Shown here piece by piece: positions 28,043 through 37,180 of a DNA stretch of 43,890 bases. Numbering within the stretch: position 1 is the first letter of the stretch; each line of letters starts with the position of its first letter. Source of the DNA: Hyphomicrobiales bacterium. Its GTDB lineage: Bacteria > Pseudomonadota > Alphaproteobacteria > Rhizobiales > Methyloligellaceae. The stretch spans positions 1 through 43,890 of the forward strand of contig JAJFHO010000143.1 of NCBI GenBank assembly GCA_021775575.1. The letters are read 5' to 3'. A program made the position numbers and the translations under genes. Below the pieces are notes generated by a model. It ran no database searches, had not been told where the DNA came from, and worked only from the letters and a program-made list of their open reading frames with translations.

Positions 28043-28348
28043 ATGAGCTATGCACCAAGTGAGCTGAGAACAACGGGACGGCCCCCGAATTCCTCGGCAC
28101 TTGCGATTATGGTTTCAAATCTTCTTGCTGCTGCGAGCCGTGCGCACAAGATTTTGACCAACCGGCGGGCGGTTTATCGCCTCGCTCGCCTTGAAGACCA
28201 CAATCTGGCCGATATCGGCCTGTCCCGCGCGGATATCGACTGGGCAATGGCCCAGCCCTGGCATCTCGATGCGACCGAGGGATTGGCGAAGCGTGTCGAA
28301 TGCCGGCGCTCGGCCAAGCACTGGGCTCACTGGGCGACCCGTTTTTAG
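28043..28348 (+). CDS. DUF1127 protein, long form
   Basis: A 101-residue protein with the DUF1127 pattern in residues 37-73: a positively charged helix, then YRLARLEDHNLADIGLSRADID. Most short DUF1127 proteins are near 50 residues, so this belongs to the longer class with N- and C-terminal extensions. Small DUF1127 proteins have been tied to RNA-level regulation and nutrient responses in Rhizobiales; no role can be assigned here. The ATG at 28043 is preceded by AAAGGAGCAGACC. Confidence 0.88.
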   Translation: MSYAPSELRTTGRPPNSSALAIMVSNLLAAASRAHKILTNRRAVYRLARLEDHNLADIGLSRADIDWAMAQPWHLDATEGLAKRVECRRSAKHWAHWATRF

Positions 28349-28375
28349 CCTGAACCCCGGGTGGAGCGGAGACGC

Positions 28376-29059
28376 TTAGCGCTTCTTGCCCAGCATGGCA
28401 TCGAAAATGTCGTCCATGGCCGAGCCGTCGCCGTCGGTGTCGAACATCTGACCGAAAATATCAGCCCCGCTTTTCGGCAGTTTGCCGGGAAGCGGCTGGC
28501 CCCCGGGGGCCTTGCCATCGCCTTTCAGAATTTCCGAAAGTGGCCCGAACGGATTGTCGCCCTGGCCGAACGGGCTGCCGCCATCGCCACGCTTTTGCGC
28601 CTGACCGCCGCCGAGGACTTCGCCGAGTATATCGCCGAGCGGGTTTTGCCCTTGCTTGAACAGGGCACCCATGATGATCGAGGCGATGTAGGGAAGCATG
28701 GCTTTGAGGATCTCGGCGCCTATGCCGGTTTGGGCTGCGGCGCGTTCCGCCACCGCGCGGCTTACATCCTTCGATCCGAACATATGGCCCAGAATATCAT
28801 TGCCGTCATTGACCGCGGCGCTGTCGCCGAAGATGTTGGCGTCTTCAAAATAACGGGAGTGCTGCCCGCCATTGAGCGCATTGAGAAATGCGCTCAAATC
28901 CATCGGGTTCGTGGTGTTGCGTTTCAAGCCGGTCGAGAAGGCGGGGAGAAGTTGGCGCAGCGCGTCCGCGCTCTGCTGCTCGCTCAGTCCGAATTGGCGG
29001 CCCAGATTTGTCATCGCCTGTCCGCCCTGCGCGGCTGCGATCATGTCGAAAAGGTTCAT
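28376..29059 (-). CDS. DUF937-like protein
   Basis: A 227-residue protein without signal peptide. The N-terminal half matches the DUF937 style: FDMIAAAQGGQAMTNLGRQFGLSEQQ, followed by LLPAFSTGLKRN and repeated hydrophobic segments such as LKAMLPYIASIIMGALF. The C-terminal third is low-complexity, rich in Gly, Pro, Asp and Gln (GQGDNPFGPLSEIL). Function unknown. The ATG at 29059 is favoured by GGGGATCG about 10 bases upstream and a clean N-terminus MNLFDMI; the frame extends ten codons further to 29089. Confidence 0.82.
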   Translation of the reverse strand: MNLFDMIAAAQGGQAMTNLGRQFGLSEQQSADALRQLLPAFSTGLKRNTTNPMDLSAFLNALNGGQHSRYFEDANIFGDSAAVNDGNDILGHMFGSKDVSRAVAERAAAQTGIGAEILKAMLPYIASIIMGALFKQGQNPLGDILGEVLGGGQAQKRGDGGSPFGQGDNPFGPLSEILKGDGKAPGGQPLPGKLPKSGADIFGQMFDTDGDGSAMDDIFDAMLGKKR

Positions 29060-29232
29060 CTTGCATCGATCCCCTGTTGCGAATTGCATTGGCCCATAGA
29101 TAGGGCGCGCCCGCGAATGTTACGAGTCCTTCTCGCAATATCGGGTTTCCTTGCCGCCAGTCAGTGTCTAAGATGGGCAAATCCCCTTCTTCGGGAGTTC
29201 TCTTTTCAATATTGTTGAGTTGGAGGTGCCGG

Positions 29233-29436
29233 ATGGCTGTTCTAAAAGTTATCGAAATCATGGCTGGCTCGGATAAGAGCTGGAAAGATGCAGCGCAAAA
29301 CGCGGTGGCGGAAGCAGCCAAATCAGTCAAGAATATCAAATCTGTATGGATCAAGGATCAGGACGGCGTCGTGAAGGATGGCGAAATCGTCGAGTATCGC
29401 GTCATCGCAAAGATTACCTTCGCCGTGAACGACTAG
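29233..29436 (+). CDS. Dodecin family flavin-binding protein
   Basis: A 67-residue protein with the dodecin pattern: VLKVIEIMAGSDKSWKDAAQ, then a short helix rich in Ala and the strand segment IKSVWIKDQDG ending in EYRVIAKITFAV. Dodecins form hollow dodecamers that store riboflavin, FMN or related flavins and buffer their reactivity. The ATG at 29233 follows TTGGAGGTGCCGG, a strong ribosome binding site. The expected flavin-stacking Trp is present in the segment SVWIKD. It stands alone, divergent from the DUF937 gene and convergent with the ialB-like gene. Confidence 0.93.
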   Translation: MAVLKVIEIMAGSDKSWKDAAQNAVAEAAKSVKNIKSVWIKDQDGVVKDGEIVEYRVIAKITFAVND

Positions 29437-29584
29437 GTTTTGAACTCGGGCTTTTTTCGAACAATACAGAACCGATCTGAGTGAGCGATGCTGCTGCCGT
29501 ATTGCACATGGCCGGAGCGGCGGGCGATGACAAACCCCGTCGTTCCGGCCGTAGCTTTGGTGACGATACAGCGGCTGTGCGGCG

Positions 29585-30154
29585 TTATTTGACGCTGCCG
29601 AGACCGGCCTTGAAGCCGCTCAGCGATATCGGAATGCCTATGCCGGCTTCCGGCGTCTGGAAGATGATGAATATTGCCGTCTTGCCGGTAATCATTTTGG
29701 TCATCAGGTCGTCCTTGACCACGACTTCCGAAATGCAGCCGATCTTGCCGCATTTGATGAATGGCGCCTGGCCGATATCCTTGCCGTCAATTTTCAGACC
29801 CAGTCCCGCTGGCAGCAGAACGCCAAGCGGTGCAACGATCCGCAACAGCTGTTTGTCGCCATTGACCGTCTTCAGGAACATGACCGTCAGACCCACATTC
29901 GGTCGGTCTTCCGCGGTGACGCTTTGCACCAGGGCGCATTTCTCTTCCTTTTTGCCTGGAGGCTTTCCGCAGTTGACCTGCCACGCGCCATGCGTTGCTT
30001 TTACGGCCCCCTCCTGAGCAATTGCCATTGCGCCGGCGGAAACCAAGGCCAAAGCAAACAGGGCGGTAGATAGCAAGGTCGGCAGCGTTCGCGCCCGGCC
30101 GCCGAAAAATCCGTCAGATTTCGTGCGCGCCGTTTGAATTATGAGCGGTATCAA
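29585..30154 (-). CDS. Invasion-associated locus B (IalB) family protein
   Basis: A 189-residue secreted protein: a hydrophobic signal segment at about residues 26-45 ends near AMAIAQEG, followed by the IalB-type domain (WQVNCGKPPGKKEEKCALVQ, then a Cys pair in IKCGKIGCISE). The family is named from a Bartonella invasion locus but is common in free-living alphaproteobacteria, so no virulence role is implied. No ATG is available upstream of the signal segment. The start is probably the TTG at 30154, with GGGGAG a few bases before it; a second TTG at 30157 sits too close to that site. Confidence 0.85.
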   Translation of the reverse strand: MIPLIIQTARTKSDGFFGGRARTLPTLLSTALFALALVSAGAMAIAQEGAVKATHGAWQVNCGKPPGKKEEKCALVQSVTAEDRPNVGLTVMFLKTVNGDKQLLRIVAPLGVLLPAGLGLKIDGKDIGQAPFIKCGKIGCISEVVVKDDLMTKMITGKTAIFIIFQTPEAGIGIPISLSGFKAGLGSVK

Positions 30155-30369
30155 CAAGCTCCCCTCTCAGAAAGATGATTTTTTGGCGTTATCGGGATGG
30201 CCTATCCAGAATTGCACGGACTATAGCAGCAGCATAGCTGCGTGACGTTAGGTCAATTTACCGAAATAGCTAACGGCGGGTCATGCGCCACGCCGGCTGT
30301 CGCGCAGGAATCTGGCTAAATTTGGACCGGGGAGGCATTAAAGGCCGGCTGCACGCAATGCGCATCAAT

Positions 30370-30387
30370 GTCAATCGCGTCAATCGC
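30370..30387 (+). repeat. Two tandem copies of a 9-bp unit
   Basis: GTCAATCGC occurs at 30370-30378 and again at 30379-30387, followed by a partial copy AATCGC. It lies about 270 bases before coxB and could be a regulator binding array, or chance. Confidence 0.35.
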
Positions 30388-30601
30388 AAATCGCGCGAAA
30401 TTTTGTCACGCGCGAAGATTTGCCGCAGTACTATAAGCCATTCCGGATATTGCCAATCGGAAGGCCGATATGCTTCTTGGGCAAAGGATTCTTGAGATGC
30501 CGCCGAATTGCGCGAGTCCACGCGAAAATGGAGCGGTGCAAGAATCTGCGATCTGGGGGGACCAGTCGCTTCATCGTTGTTTTGTGCAACTGGAATTCAA
30601 T

Positions 30602-30624
30602 GCCGCCCCGGGCTGCGGGACGGC
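30602..30624 (+). promoter_or_regulatory. GC-rich hairpin in the coxB leader
   Basis: GCCGCCCCG at 30602-30610 pairs with GCGGGACGGC at 30615-30624 with one mismatch and a short loop. It ends 28 bases before the coxB start codon. It could be a leader structure affecting cox expression or mRNA stability; there is no T run. Confidence 0.4.
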
Positions 30625-30652
30625 ACTTGATGTGCCGCAAGGAGCAATAAGA

Positions 30653-31537
30653 ATGTTGAACGGTATTTCTGCGTTCGGAAAAAAACATCTGGCCGCTTTC
30701 ATCTCCGCCTGTTTGCTGGCCGGTATTGCCCCGAATGCGGGTATGGCGGCGGCGGGTCGGCCCGAACCCTGGCAGATCGGATTCCAAGACGCGGTGACGC
30801 CGATTGCCGAGAACATGCAGGATTTCCATAGTTTCCTGCTGGTCATCATCACCACGATCGCTCTGTTTGTGCTGGCCCTGCTTGTCTATGTGATGTTGCG
30901 CTTCAACGAGAAGGCTAATCCGGAACCATCGCGAAATACCCACAACACGCTTCTTGAGGTCGTGTGGACGGCGGTTCCCGTTCTTATCCTGATCGTGATC
31001 GCGATACCCTCCTTCCGGCTGCTGTTCGCGCAATATGATTTTCCGAAAGCCGACCTCACCATCAAGGCGATCGGGAATCAGTGGTACTGGACCTACGAAT
31101 ATCCCGACCAGGACAATATGCAATTCGATTCGATCATGCTGGAGGACGATGAGCTCAAATCGGGCCAGCCGCGGTTGCTGGCCGTCGACAATGAGGTTGT
31201 CGTTCCATTGAACAAGACAGTTCATGTTCTGGTGACGGCGTCCGACGTAATTCACAACTGGACCATCCCATCCTTCGGCGTGAAAATCGATGCGGTTCCA
31301 GGCCGCGTGCTCAAGACTTGGTTCCGGGCAACGAGCCCTGGCACCTTTTACGGCCAGTGTTCGGAACTTTGCGGCCAGAAACATGCTTTCATGCCGATCA
31401 CGGTACGTGTGGTGCCGCAGGCCGACTTTGACAAATGGCTGACGACCGCCAAAGCCGAATTCGCTTCGTCGTTGCCAGCCCCTGGCAGTGCCGATGCTGC
31501 GAAACCTGCTCGCAGGGTCGTGTCGGTAAACCAATAG
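30653..31537 (+). CDS. coxB: Cytochrome c oxidase subunit II
   Basis: Subunit II of the aa3 oxidase, which takes electrons from cytochrome c through CuA. A signal peptide ends near residue 34. Two membrane segments (FLLVIITTIALFVLALLVYV and VWTAVPVLILIVIAIPSF) are followed by the periplasmic cupredoxin domain with GNQWYWTYEYP. The CuA ligands are in CSELCGQKHAFM: Cys236, Cys240, His244, Met247. The ATG at 30653 is chosen because AAGGAGCAATAAGA precedes it and the signal peptide is normal. The product is 294 residues. It heads the cox operon. Confidence 0.96.
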   Translation: MLNGISAFGKKHLAAFISACLLAGIAPNAGMAAAGRPEPWQIGFQDAVTPIAENMQDFHSFLLVIITTIALFVLALLVYVMLRFNEKANPEPSRNTHNTLLEVVWTAVPVLILIVIAIPSFRLLFAQYDFPKADLTIKAIGNQWYWTYEYPDQDNMQFDSIMLEDDELKSGQPRLLAVDNEVVVPLNKTVHVLVTASDVIHNWTIPSFGVKIDAVPGRVLKTWFRATSPGTFYGQCSELCGQKHAFMPITVRVVPQADFDKWLTTAKAEFASSLPAPGSADAAKPARRVVSVNQ

Positions 31538-33202
<1,665 letters not shown>

Positions 33203-33250
33203 CGTTTCGCGGATTTTGACTATGATTATTGAATGCGGGCAAAATTCAAG

Positions 33251-34192
33251 ATGAGTGATACGAGCATGCCGCTTCAGCGTTCACGCGCGGATGCCGCCGC
33301 TTCCGGCGGCGGCGACGTTGCCGATTTCGTGGCTCTGATGAAGCCGCGCGTGATGTCACTCGTGTTGTTTACAGCCCTGACCGGTCTGGTCGCCGCGCCG
33401 GGCGCCATGCATCCGGTTCTGGCCATGGCCGCGCTCATCTGCATTGCCATCGGCGCCGGCGCATCCGGCGCTCTGAACATGTGGTACGACGCCGATATTG
33501 ACGCCCTGATGACCCGCACTGCGAGGCGTCCCCTGCCGAGCGGACGGATAACCGCTCACGAAGCGCTGACCTTCGGAACCGTGCTTTCGATAGGGTCCGT
33601 TCTGTGTCTCGGGGCTATGGTGAACTGGAGTGCCGCGGCGCTCCTCGCCCTCACCATCGGTTTTTACATATTCGTCTACACGATGTGGCTGAAGCGCCGC
33701 ACGCCGCAAAATATCGTGATAGGCGGCGCCGCTGGCGCGTTTCCGCCGATGGTCGGCTGGGCCGCGGCGACGGGTGCCGTCAGTCTCGACAGCGTTCTGC
33801 TGTTCGCGATAATCTTCATGTGGACGCCCCCTCACTTCTGGGCTCTGGCCCTGGTCCGGACCCGGGACTATGAACGCGCCGGCATCCCAATGCTTCCGGT
33901 TGTGGCAGGGCCTGACGAGACGCGCCGCCAGATTTTGCTCTACAGTATTTTGCTTGCGCCGCTGGCAACCGTGCCTGCGTTCACCGGTCTCGGCGGGACG
34001 GTTTATGCCGGTGTTTCGTTTGTCCTCGGGCTCGTATTCCTGATCCTGGCCGCCGACGTCTACCGCGTCCGCGAGGGCGCGCCGGCGGACCGCGCGGCGA
34101 AACGCCTGTTCAGCTTCTCCATTTTCTATCTGTTTTTGCTGTTCGCCATAATTCTCGCAGAACACACTTTCGGGCTTGTTGGCGGCTCGTGA
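33251..34192 (+). CDS. ctaB: Protoheme IX farnesyltransferase (heme O synthase)
   Basis: This UbiA-fold membrane enzyme converts heme B to heme O, precursor of the heme a in subunit I. The first Asp motif is [15 protein letters not shown] followed by RPLPSGRI, and the second region shows [10 protein letters not shown] and the [11 protein letters not shown] segment typical of the family. About 313 residues from the ATG at 33251; the ATG at 33233 would add six residues and neither has a clear ribosome binding site. The stop overlaps the possible GTG start of the next small gene. Confidence 0.94.
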   Translation: MSDTSMPLQRSRADAAASGGGDVADFVALMKPRVMSLVLFTALTGLVAAPGAMHPVLAMAALICIAIGAGASGALNMWYDADIDALMTRTARRPLPSGRITAHEALTFGTVLSIGSVLCLGAMVNWSAAALLALTIGFYIFVYTMWLKRRTPQNIVIGGAAGAFPPMVGWAAATGAVSLDSVLLFAIIFMWTPPHFWALALVRTRDYERAGIPMLPVVAGPDETRRQILLYSILLAPLATVPAFTGLGGTVYAGVSFVLGLVFLILAADVYRVREGAPADRAAKRLFSFSIFYLFLLFAIILAEHTFGLVGGS

Positions 34193-34200
34193 TCCGCGTG

Positions 34201-34341
34201 ATGGAACTTGATGACGAAACCAGACGAAAACAGCGGAAACGGTCGATTGCAATCGCCCTGGCGCTCGGCGCACTCGCGCTGCTGTTTTTCATTGTTACTA
34301 TCGTTCGGCTCGGTTCGAACGTTGCCAACCGTCCATTCTAG
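34201..34341 (+). CDS. Tiny membrane protein in the cox operon (CoxF-like)
   Basis: A 46-residue frame from ATG 34201 to TAG 34341. An alternative GTG at 34189 overlaps the ctaB stop (GTGA) and would add four residues. It encodes a charged N-terminus (MELDDETRRKQRKR), one membrane helix (about residues 15-37) and a short tail. Many alphaproteobacterial cox operons carry a small single-helix protein at this position between ctaB and ctaG, sometimes called CoxF. A role in oxidase assembly or stability is inferred from position only. It is short enough to be missed by gene callers. Confidence 0.72.
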   Translation: MELDDETRRKQRKRSIAIALALGALALLFFIVTIVRLGSNVANRPF

Positions 34342-34371
34342 GCGCCGCTGGATTCCGGGACCATTCTGACC

Positions 34372-34965
34372 ATGGGAAAAACAGAAACAAGAGCGTCGGG
34401 AAAGCGCAATATTCTCGCCTTTGCGCTGGCCGGGGTTGTTGCGGGCATGCTCGGTCTGTCCTTTGCGGCAGTTCCGCTCTACCGGATCTTCTGCCAGGTG
34501 ACCGGGTTCGGCGGGACGACGCAGCGCGCCGACAGCGCTCCCAACCAGATACTCGACCGCAAGATTGCCGTTCGTTTCGACGCCAATGTGGCGAAGGGCA
34601 TGGGCTGGAAATTCCGGCCCGTGCAAACGGTGGTCGAGACGAAAATCGGAGAGACCGTGCTTGCCTTTTACGAGGCCCGCAATCCGACATCGAAAGCAGT
34701 GCGCGGCACGGCAACATTCAACGTGACACCGGAAGCCGCCGGAAGCTATTTCGCCAAGATCGAGTGTTTCTGTTTTACCGAGCAGCTTCTCAAGCCCGGC
34801 GAGTCCGCCGATATGCCGGTGACATTTTTCATCGATCCGGAAATCGTCAACGATCCGGACGCACGTAACATCACTGAAATCACGTTATCCTATACCTTTT
34901 TTCCCGTCGAGGGCGCGCCCGGCATAGCCGTGGACGCGGACAAGAAGAGCCGGGAAGGCTCATAA
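34372..34965 (+). CDS. ctaG: Cytochrome c oxidase assembly protein Cox11 (CuB chaperone)
   Basis: A 197-residue inner-membrane protein that delivers copper to the CuB site of subunit I. One N-terminal membrane segment (about residues 13-35) leads to VPLYRIFCQVTGFGG and then a periplasmic immunoglobulin-like domain with the copper-binding CFCF motif (KIECFCFTEQ). All three conserved cysteines are visible. The length is normal. It lies between the tiny membrane protein and coxC, the usual place. Confidence 0.95.
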   Translation: MGKTETRASGKRNILAFALAGVVAGMLGLSFAAVPLYRIFCQVTGFGGTTQRADSAPNQILDRKIAVRFDANVAKGMGWKFRPVQTVVETKIGETVLAFYEARNPTSKAVRGTATFNVTPEAAGSYFAKIECFCFTEQLLKPGESADMPVTFFIDPEIVNDPDARNITEITLSYTFFPVEGAPGIAVDADKKSREGS

Positions 34966-35041
34966 CCAAGAGGACGAATTTCGCCATTGCGCGGGCGGCA
35001 GAGCCACATGACGCGCAAAAGCGGCATCAGGGAGCAAAAAT

Positions 35042-35935
35042 ATGGCCGAGTCACACGCCAAGCATCACGACTATCATCTGGTTGACCCAAGTATCTGGCC
35101 CGCGGCCAGTGCGCTCGGCGCCTTCACTATGGCCATTGGCGCGATTGTGTTGATGCGGGACTCATCAGGCGGCGTGGATTTCGAGCTGTTCACATTGAGC
35201 GGCCCTTATATTTTCATCGCCGGTCTTCTGGTCGTGCTGTTCACGATGGCCGGCTGGTGGCGCGACGTTGTGAATGAGGCTGAATATCAGGGCCATCATA
35301 CACCGGTGGTGCAGCTCCATCTGCGTTACGGCATGATCCTGTTCATTGCCTCGGAAGTCATGTTCTTTGTTGCCTGGTTCTGGGCCTATTTCGATATCGC
35401 GCTTTTTCCAGGCGAAGCCGCGCAGATCGCGCGTACCGAATTGACCGGCGGGCATTGGCCGCCGGCGATGACGGAAGATGGGCGTTTTCATGGCACATTC
35501 GACCCATGGAGCCTGCCGCTGGTCAATACGCTGATCCTTCTGACATCCGGCACTACGATCACCTGGGCGCATCATGCGCTTTTGCGTGATGACCGGGGCG
35601 GGCTGATCGCCGGCCTTGCGCTGACAATTGTCCTCGGTGTTATTTTCACGTCGTTGCAGGCTTATGAATATGGCCATGCGGCATTTCAGTTCTCAGGTCA
35701 TATCTACGGGTCGACCTTTTTCATGGCGACCGGATTCCACGGGTTTCACGTCATCGTGGGTACCCTGTTCCTGACCGTGATCTTATTCAGGGCGCTCGCC
35801 GGCCATTTCAATTCAAAACAGCATTTCGGTTTTGAGGCCGCCGCTTGGTACTGGCATTTCGTCGACGTCGTGTGGCTATTCCTGTTTTCCTGCATCTATG
35901 TCTGGGGCGGGGGCGTGCCGGCGGCTGGCCACTAG
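35042..35935 (+). CDS. coxC: Cytochrome c oxidase subunit III
   Basis: Structural subunit III of the aa3 oxidase, with seven membrane segments and a role in keeping subunit I active. Characteristic stretches are LRYGMILFIASEVMFFVAWF, TGFHGFHVIVGTLFL and the C-terminal HFGFEAAAWYWHFVDVVWLF. 297 residues is normal. The ATG at 35042 follows AGGGAGCAAAAAT. A 7-bp-arm hairpin starts at the last base of the stop codon. Confidence 0.96.
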   Translation: MAESHAKHHDYHLVDPSIWPAASALGAFTMAIGAIVLMRDSSGGVDFELFTLSGPYIFIAGLLVVLFTMAGWWRDVVNEAEYQGHHTPVVQLHLRYGMILFIASEVMFFVAWFWAYFDIALFPGEAAQIARTELTGGHWPPAMTEDGRFHGTFDPWSLPLVNTLILLTSGTTITWAHHALLRDDRGGLIAGLALTIVLGVIFTSLQAYEYGHAAFQFSGHIYGSTFFMATGFHGFHVIVGTLFLTVILFRALAGHFNSKQHFGFEAAAWYWHFVDVVWLFLFSCIYVWGGGVPAAGH

Positions 35936-35956
35936 GGCCTGTTGACTTTCAGGCCC
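35935..35956 (+). terminator. Stop-codon-linked hairpin after coxC
   Basis: GGGCCTG at 35935-35941 pairs with CAGGCCC at 35950-35956 across 8 bases. Like the one after gshA it starts with the last base of a TAG stop and opens with GGGCCTG. There is no T run. It lies only 9 bases before the DUF983 start, so it could reduce expression of the genes after coxC relative to the structural subunits. Confidence 0.45.
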
Positions 35957-35964
35957 CGGCTTCG

Positions 35965-36357
35965 ATGTCCCGGACAAATGGCGACAGCCAGGACGATAGG
36001 GCGGTTTCTCCTTATGTGGCCGGCTTGCTCGGACGCTGCCCGCGTTGCGGTGAGGCGCCCATGTTCAGCGGCTTCCTGACTGTCGCCGCGCGGTGCCCGG
36101 CCTGCGATCTGGATTACGATTTTGCCGACACGGGCGATGGTCCGGCCATTTTCATCATGTTGATCGTGGGACTTATTGTGGTCAGCTCGGCTCTCGTGGT
36201 CGAAGTCGTTTATCAGCCGCCCTACTGGATCCACGCCATTTTGTGGGGGCCGTTGACCTTGCTCCTCTGCCTCGCCATGCTGCGCCCTTTCAAGGGTGTG
36301 CTGCTGGCCCTGCAATATTACCACAAGGCTGAGGAAGGCCGTCTGGCCAAGGACTGA
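35965..36357 (+). CDS. DUF983 family protein in cox operon
   Basis: A 130-residue membrane protein. Two CxxC pairs (CPRCG and CPACD) look like a small zinc ribbon at about residues 24-50, followed by two membrane segments (FIMLIVGLIVVSSALVVEVV and a second near LTLLLCLAML). DUF983 genes are regular members of alphaproteobacterial cox operons, between coxC and SURF1, but their function is not established. The ATG at 35965 has no good ribosome binding site, and the coxC hairpin lies immediately upstream. Confidence 0.88.
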   Translation: MSRTNGDSQDDRAVSPYVAGLLGRCPRCGEAPMFSGFLTVAARCPACDLDYDFADTGDGPAIFIMLIVGLIVVSSALVVEVVYQPPYWIHAILWGPLTLLLCLAMLRPFKGVLLALQYYHKAEEGRLAKD

Positions 36358-36393
36358 GGCGGGTCCGGGGCGGGCAAGCAAAAGGGCTGGCTG

Positions 36394-37131
36394 ATGGCAT
36401 TTCTGAATAGCGGATTAGTCAAGTTGACGCTTCTCGCCATCGCCGGCATGGCGATGCTGATCGGGCTTGGCACCTGGCAATTGCAACGCCTTGCCTGGAA
36501 ACAGGGCTTGATGGCACAGGTGGAGGAACGCGCCAGGATCGATCCGGTCGGGTTGTCGGTCGCGTTGCGGCGCTGGTCGGAGACGGAAGATGTCGAATAT
36601 ATGCGTGTGCGCCTCAAGGGCACCTTCGTTCATGGTCTTGAGCGCCATTTATACACGGTCGTGAAAGGCAGGCCCGGCTGGCGCATTGTAACGCCCGTCA
36701 GGACCGCCGAAGGCGCCATCGTCATGGTCGACCGCGGTTTTGTCCCCGACAAACTGAAAAGCGTTGACGCACGCGCGGCCGGACAAATTGAAGGTGATGT
36801 CGCGATTACGGGGCTGGCCCGTGCTCCGGGACGCAGGAACGCGTTCACGCCAGACGCCGACACCGATCGCAATATCTGGTATTGGCGCGACCTCGACGGC
36901 ATGGCGGCAACTGTGCTGGCTGCGGACGAGCGCGAGCGCCTCGTGCCGTTTTTCGTCGAGGCCGGCAAATCACCGGTTCCCGGCGGGTGGCCGAAGGGCG
37001 GTGTTACCAGAGTGAAATTCACCAACCGTCACCTCGGATATGCCGTCACTTGGTACGGGCTGGCGCTGGCCTTGCTATTGGTCTATGGAGCCATTGTCCG
37101 CAGGTGGCTGTCGCAGGGCGAGTTCACCTAA
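36394..37131 (+). CDS. SURF1 family cytochrome oxidase assembly protein
   Basis: A 245-residue inner-membrane protein that helps insert heme a into subunit I. Two terminal membrane helices frame a periplasmic domain: the first in LTLLAIAGMAMLIGLGTWQLQRL and the last in YAVTWYGLALALLLVYG. Conserved family stretches are GRPGWRIVTPV, VMVDRGFVP, WYWRDLDGMA and the final TNRHLGYA. It is the last oxidase gene of the operon. Confidence 0.95.
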   Translation: MAFLNSGLVKLTLLAIAGMAMLIGLGTWQLQRLAWKQGLMAQVEERARIDPVGLSVALRRWSETEDVEYMRVRLKGTFVHGLERHLYTVVKGRPGWRIVTPVRTAEGAIVMVDRGFVPDKLKSVDARAAGQIEGDVAITGLARAPGRRNAFTPDADTDRNIWYWRDLDGMAATVLAADERERLVPFFVEAGKSPVPGGWPKGGVTRVKFTNRHLGYAVTWYGLALALLLVYGAIVRRWLSQGEFT

Positions 37132-37180
37132 ATTTGTGCTGCCGCTTGCCGGTTAAGCGGCTGGCGGATACCGTCTCATT

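Larger units (their letters stand above)
30155..30652. other. Intergenic region upstream of the cytochrome oxidase operon
   Basis: About 500 bases between divergent ialB-like and coxB genes. The first 100 bases are AT-rich and suit promoters in both directions. Noticeable structure includes a 9-bp tandem repeat at 30370-30387, CGCGCG palindrome halves at 30392-30397 and 30409-30414, and a GC-rich hairpin at 30602-30624. I saw no TTGAT-N4-ATCAA Fnr-type site. Small open frames here lack ribosome binding sites and family likeness, and the coxB frame extending back to 30470 is not supported. Confidence 0.5.

Noticed and set aside
30470-30652. 61-codon N-terminal extension of coxB
   Set aside because: The extension is not signal-like, while the ATG at 30653 has AAGGAG before it and begins a normal signal peptide.
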